Assembly: GCA_947476765.1 (NCBI GenBank)
Contig: CANJRK010000030.1
Coordinates: 1 to 8,586 of the forward strand
Direction of reading: 5' to 3'
DNA: 8,586 nucleotides
Origin: Actinomycetota bacterium
Lineage (GTDB): Bacteria > Actinomycetota > Actinomycetes > S36-B12 > UBA5976
The translations under genes and the position numbers were made by a program. Within the stretch, counting starts at the first letter, position 1; each line of letters begins with the position of its first letter. This document shows, one piece after another, positions 4,922-8,586 of this stretch. The notes beneath the pieces are model-generated. The model made no database searches. It was not told the origin of the DNA and was given only the letters and a program-made list of their open reading frames with translations.

Positions 4922-7900
4922 ATCAACTCAGCTAACTGCGCTAGCGATAATAAATTTTCTGGTTTCTCAATCACTTGATCGGCCACGTAATAGAAAACCG
5001 CCTCGATGTTTTCTTCAGAAACTCCGAGAGCTTGGGCAGCAGCTTGTCGATAAATACTTAGCTGCAATGAATTTGCAGAACCCGGCTTGCCAGTTTTCCA
5101 GTCAACTACTAACCAGCGATCCGTTGCAGTTGGATCAGCACTGGTGCCAGCAAATAATGCATCTAATCGGCCACGCAAAGTTCTGCCATTAATTGAAAGT
5201 GCAAAAGGTAGTTCTAAGGACTTAGGTGTGCGGTCGAAGAATGGTCCGGCTGCAAATGCCTGTTTGAGCTCAACAAGCTGCTCATCTGTATAAATCTCAT
5301 CGTCCATTGCCCCAGTCAAACTTTCGGCATCAATAAGTGCGCGTTTTCCATAAAAAGTTTCGACCCAGGAATGAAATACCGTACCGCGGTCTGCAGCGCT
5401 AGATGGTTTGCGCGGCATCGGTCGAACTAAAGTCTTTAAAAATGCATCGACATCCTGATTCAAAGCAATCAACTGACTTGCTGATAGAGATTCCGGAAGT
5501 CGCACTACGCGTTCATCGGCATCATAGGCATGTGCTTGGCTGACTATTGCTGCCAAATCTGCTTCCCAGTTCGCAATTTGCGCTTGCAGTTCATCGGTTA
5601 AATCAGCAATGTGGTGTGGTTTGGAAATTGCTTGCTGAACTAAATCTGCGGAGTCTCGAATTCGTCCTCGAGTTTTCGAATCTAAAGTAGCTGGCCACGT
5701 TGGATAAATTACATTTTCAAGTAACGGATTTTTTGTTTCAGGTTCTGGCGCTGGAGTCCAAAATCCTTGATGTGTCGCTTGGTCATGCAAATCAACTAAG
5801 AAATCACTTGGGCCTCGAGGCTTGGATTGGGTTGGGCCCCACCACGAACCACTAGCAATAACTTTCTGCTGGGCCCGAGTCACAGCCACGTAGGCAAGTC
5901 TGCGCTCATCAGTGGTTGCCAACGCTGCAGCCGCCTCGGTATAGGCCTTAAAGTCCACGCCTCGCGGTCCTGAGGGGTTTGGGAACTGCGGCAGGAGTGG
6001 ATTAATAGGAGTGGCAAGTGCATCTGGCGGAATCCGGAATGCATTTCTTGGCCAATGCCGATCTTTTGGAGCAGATGGAAAAACCCCAACAGTTAAGTCA
6101 GGTATCACAACAACTGGAAACTCAAGTCCCTTGGATTTATGAACTGACATCACGATGACGGCATTGTCACTAAGTGTCACTTCCGCTTCCACCAAAGAAT
6201 TAAATCTTTGCCCGGTTCGTAAGTACTCCAGGAATGCAGCCACACTTGAATCACCTTCGAGATTGCGATAGCTGCCTGCTAAGTCAATTAAAGCTGCTAA
6301 TCGATCAAAGTGGGTTGAACCTTCAGGCGAATTAGTAGTCATTGCTTCGATGCCAATTCCCGTTACGCGAATAATTCGGCTAATTAAATCAATCGCAGAT
6401 TCGTTGCAATGGCGGCGAAGCATGCGAAGTTGGCTTGCTAACTCCATCATTCGAGCGCGGGCATCAGGTGAATAAGGCAAACCATCGTCGGGACCAACTA
6501 ACTCCAACGCATCTAGCAAGCTGACACGTTGTGATTTATCCACTGCAGCGACAATGTGATCCAACTGAACTTCAATTGGCGTGCCATCTGCAACCTCGAC
6601 GCGAGTCAGATCACCTGCGTGCCTTCCGAGTATCGCTAAATCGCGGGCTCCGATTTGCCAACGCGGACTCAATAGAATGCGAGCGAGTGCCGAATTCGCA
6701 GTCGGATCATAGATTGCCTCGAGGTAGCTGATTACGTCTCGCACTTCTGGCAAATTAATCAAAGCACCTGGGTCTACGACTTGCACCGGAATTCCACGGG
6801 CCTCGAGTGCAGCCACATAATGTCCTGCATTCTTTTTCTCACGCAACAGTACGGCCACTTCGTTCCAACTCTTAACGGGTTTCAACTTGGCCACTTGATC
6901 ACATATCCAATTGACCTCATCCATAAAGGTGGGCAATAAAGCAGTATGTATTTCACCTGGTGTGAATTGGGAATCAGCGGTTACAAGTTCCACGATTTCA
7001 GGATGAATAGATCGTAAGTGATTACTAAGTTTGTTCGCAGCCGCCAATATATTTTCGCCCGATCGACGATTAGCAGTTAAATTAAAAACTAATGCGGGTT
7101 GCATTCCTGAATCCGTATGTCGCATAAAGTCAGTTTTGAAATTTCCCATGTTTGAAATTTCTGCGCCGCGCCAACCATAAATCGCCTGGCATGGATCGCC
7201 AACGGCCATGACCGGATGACCTGCGCCAAATAGTTCCTGGAGCAAAACTTTTTGGGAAAGCGAAGTGTCTTGGTATTCGTCCAACAGCACAACCTGATAC
7301 TGGGATTTGAGCATTGCTCGCATGGTTTCAGACGCTTGAGCGGCTTGTGCGGCAAGTCTAATTTGATCAGAGTAATCAATTACATCGTTGGTGATTTTGG
7401 CACTTCGGAAATCCAAAACCAATTGTGCTAACGCAATTCGCTTACGACAGGTTCTGATCATGTCGTGTGTCAGCTCTTGCTTTTTTTCAAGCGCTTCAAG
7501 TCCAGCTAGTCGCTCAGAGTCGAGTTCAATTAGCAAATTCGGATTTACTAAATAGTTTGAGCAATTTTCATCAAGCTTGAGGAGCTCAGTTACGGCAACA
7601 GTTGGGCTGTAACCAAGTTCGCCTAAATCTTGGCTGGTTCCGCAAACGACGCGCATTGCTAGTTGATAGCGAGTGGCATCCACAACTACTCGGGCATCTG
7701 GTTCCATGCCTAGGCGTAGCGCATGCTCTTTTAACAAACGGGAACCGAATGCGTTATAGGTGGAGATTATTGGTTCGCCAAAATCTACGTGAGACGAATC
7801 CTGTGGCAGATATGTAAGCGCTGCTGGCAGGAAGTCGCGAACGCGATTGAGTAATTCATTGGCCGCCTTGGTAGTGAAAGTCAGTCCCAGAATTCGATCT

Positions 7901-8082
7901 GGAGCAACTTGTTGCGTCATGATCAGCCATGCAATTCTGCCTGCCATAACGGTGGTTTTGCCCGTACCAGCGCCGGCAACGATCATGCTTGGTTCTAGTG
8001 GTGATGTGATCGCTTCAAGCTGTTCCCGGCTCGGCGCAAAACCTAAAACTTTTGCTAAGTCGATTACAGTTACTTCCCTCAT
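4918..8082 (-). CDS. adnB: AdnB-like helicase-nuclease subunit of the AdnAB break-resection complex
   Basis: A 1054-aa protein with an N-terminal UvrD-like motor and a C-terminal RecB-type PD-(D/E)XK nuclease; mycobacterial AdnB is about 1100 aa. Motor motifs: Walker A AGAGTGKT 36-43, Ia LTFTTKAANEL 67-77, II LLDEYQDTS 266-274, III AVGDPCQAIYGWRGA 293-307, IV TANRRS 336-341, V SVHKSKGLEFP 646-656, VI RRLAYVAVTRA 727-737. Nuclease motifs: H904 in GTVFHSW, D974 in GRLDAL, D994 and K996 in VVDWKTGKP, Q1007/Y1011 in QLSIY. Both active sites therefore look functional. No C-terminal cysteine cluster is present, as expected for AdnB; AdnA carries it. In mycobacteria AdnB is the lead 3'-5' motor of the heterodimer that resects double-strand breaks. 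The ATG at 8082 overlaps the adnA stop as ATGA and has an AGGTG ribosome site 5 nt upstream. The stop overlaps the convergent EEP stop. Confidence 0.94.
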   Translation of the reverse strand: MREVTVIDLAKVLGFAPSREQLEAITSPLEPSMIVAGAGTGKTTVMAGRIAWLIMTQQVAPDRILGLTFTTKAANELLNRVRDFLPAALTYLPQDSSHVDFGEPIISTYNAFGSRLLKEHALRLGMEPDARVVVDATRYQLAMRVVCGTSQDLGELGYSPTVAVTELLKLDENCSNYLVNPNLLIELDSERLAGLEALEKKQELTHDMIRTCRKRIALAQLVLDFRSAKITNDVIDYSDQIRLAAQAAQASETMRAMLKSQYQVVLLDEYQDTSLSQKVLLQELFGAGHPVMAVGDPCQAIYGWRGAEISNMGNFKTDFMRHTDSGMQPALVFNLTANRRSGENILAAANKLSNHLRSIHPEIVELVTADSQFTPGEIHTALLPTFMDEVNWICDQVAKLKPVKSWNEVAVLLREKKNAGHYVAALEARGIPVQVVDPGALINLPEVRDVISYLEAIYDPTANSALARILLSPRWQIGARDLAILGRHAGDLTRVEVADGTPIEVQLDHIVAAVDKSQRVSLLDALELVGPDDGLPYSPDARARMMELASQLRMLRRHCNESAIDLISRIIRVTGIGIEAMTTNSPEGSTHFDRLAALIDLAGSYRNLEGDSSVAAFLEYLRTGQRFNSLVEAEVTLSDNAVIVMSVHKSKGLEFPVVVIPDLTVGVFPSAPKDRHWPRNAFRIPPDALATPINPLLPQFPNPSGPRGVDFKAYTEAAAALATTDERRLAYVAVTRAQQKVIASGSWWGPTQSKPRGPSDFLVDLHDQATHQGFWTPAPEPETKNPLLENVIYPTWPATLDSKTRGRIRDSADLVQQAISKPHHIADLTDELQAQIANWEADLAAIVSQAHAYDADERVVRLPESLSASQLIALNQDVDAFLKTLVRPMPRKPSSAADRGTVFHSWVETFYGKRALIDAESLTGAMDDEIYTDEQLVELKQAFAAGPFFDRTPKSLELPFALSINGRTLRGRLDALFAGTSADPTATDRWLVVDWKTGKPGSANSLQLSIYRQAAAQALGVSEENIEAVFYYVADQVIEKPENLLSLAQLAELI

Positions 8083-8586
8083 GACAACACCTGTTTACCT
8101 TCAGGAGCAGCTGGGCACAACATTCGAACTTTACACAATTTGCATTTCTGCTCTTCGTATTTGGCTTCATATCTTTCATCAAGAACTACCAGCGCAGCTT
8201 GACCAATTCTTTGCGTGAGTGAAGTTTGCGAATTTTCGTCATGTGTCTCAGGAGTCACCTGCTGCACTACGGCGGCATCAGGATTGTCCTTTTCGCCAAC
8301 TCGCAATTGGATTAACGCAGCACCTTGCACGGTCTGGGTCGGATCTCGCCTTTGCAGTTCCTCATCTTGCATGTAATTACCATGTTCGAGTAGGTATGTG
8401 TACAGCGCTAATTGGATATCTTTTTGGAGATCGGATTTCTTTTTGGATTCTTTGCTGGTTTTGAAATCAAAAACCATAATTCCATCTTGAGTAAATTCAA
8501 TGCGATCCGCTCGTCCCTTGATTGCTATGGATACTTCACGCTGCGTGCCATCAGGTTGCACGACGGCAACTTTGGATTGCAGCGAA
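8079..8586 (-). CDS. adnA: AdnA-like helicase-nuclease subunit, C-terminal part only (5' end outside window)
   Basis: About 168 residues are visible, all belonging to the RecB-type nuclease end of the protein; the frame is open through the right edge, and the GTG at 8561 is an internal valine. Nuclease motifs: GRADRIE (aspartate codon near 8505-8507), FDFKTSK (D and K codons near 8466-8468 and 8460-8462) and the Q-x3-Y helix in IQLALYTY. Near the end, C-x2-C-x5-C (8144 down to 8115) supplies three ligands of the 4Fe-4S cluster found in AddB/AdnA-type nucleases; the fourth cysteine would lie upstream, outside the window. In mycobacterial AdnAB the iron-sulfur subdomain belongs to AdnA, sits at the DNA fork, and the AdnA nuclease cuts the 5' strand. 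The gene order adnA then adnB and the 4-nt ATGA overlap support the assignment and suggest coupled, near-stoichiometric synthesis. Confidence 0.9.
   Translation of the reverse strand, partial: SLQSKVAVVQPDGTQREVSIAIKGRADRIEFTQDGIMVFDFKTSKESKKKSDLQKDIQLALYTYLLEHGNYMQDEELQRRDPTQTVQGAALIQLRVGEKDNPDAAVVQQVTPETHDENSQTSLTQRIGQAALVVLDERYEAKYEEQKCKLCKVRMLCPAAPEGKQVLS
8088..8092 (-). promoter_or_regulatory. Ribosome binding site of adnB, inside adnA
   Basis: In the minus orientation AGGTG precedes the ATG at 8082 with a 5-nt spacer and lies within the last codons of adnA. Together with the ATGA stop/start overlap it supports start selection and translational coupling. Confidence 0.65.

Noticed and set aside
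4905..5293. Plus-strand open frames following the EEP gene
   Set aside because: They lie antisense to the AdnB nuclease domain, whose motifs are intact in the minus frame; no ribosome site or domain is visible.
8559..8561. GTG at 8561 as the start of a separate small 160-aa nuclease gene
   Set aside because: The frame is open to the right edge, and the fragment contains only the C-terminal half of an AdnA-type nuclease domain, so it is the tail of adnA.
1..8586. CRISPR array, insertion sequence, toxin-antitoxin or phage-defence cassette
   Set aside because: The window is almost fully occupied by conserved chromosomal genes; no direct-repeat arrays, transposase motifs or terminal repeats were seen. 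AdnAB is a housekeeping repair complex here, not evidence of a new defence island.

Overview
This window looks like a stretch of core chromosome from a low-G+C, streamlined actinobacterium. Two things point there. First, the gene neighbourhood (ABC1-family kinase, UvrD2 helicase, CGYC mycoredoxin, NudC, AdnB, AdnA) matches a neighbourhood I know from Mycobacterium (around Rv3197-Rv3202c). Second, base composition is only moderate (roughly mid-40s % G+C by eye) and genes abut or overlap at almost every junction. A freshwater Nanopelagicales (acI)-type organism would fit, but this is inference from composition and layout. No mobile element, CRISPR array, rRNA or tRNA was seen, and no gene-free stretch exceeds about 60 bases.

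Layout, left to right. (1) A 5'-truncated ABC1/AarF-type kinase-like gene on + (1-1148). (2) It converges, with a 12-nt overlap, on a minus-strand cluster read right to left: nudC (4064-3153), mycoredoxin (3128-2886) and a short uvrD2 (2825-1137). (3) A 50-bp divergent spacer (4065-4114) carries an 18-bp perfect palindrome flanked by two back-to-back -10-like hexamers. One serves the nudC cluster; the other serves an endonuclease/exonuclease/phosphatase (EEP) family gene on + (4115-4921). (4) That gene converges with a 4-nt stop-codon overlap on adnB (8082-4918, minus). (5) adnB is itself translationally coupled by ATGA to adnA, of which only the 3' end (nuclease motifs and iron-sulfur cysteines) lies in the window.

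Functionally this is a genome-maintenance and redox neighbourhood. AdnAB resects double-strand breaks, and UvrD2 is a 3'-5' SF1 helicase. NudC hydrolyses NAD(H) or removes NAD caps from RNA. Mycoredoxin reduces mycothiol mixed disulfides. The ABC1 protein is an atypical kinase or ATPase. The main departures from the mycobacterial arrangement are these: UvrD2 stops right after the motor and lacks both the tetracysteine module and the HRDC domain; no whiB7 lies between it and the ABC1 gene; and an oppositely oriented EEP gene lies between adnB and nudC, where mycobacteria have a channel-type gene. I see no clearly new multi-gene system. The best leads are the minimal UvrD2, the symmetric divergent promoter/palindrome, and the EEP gene tied into the AdnAB/NudC locus.
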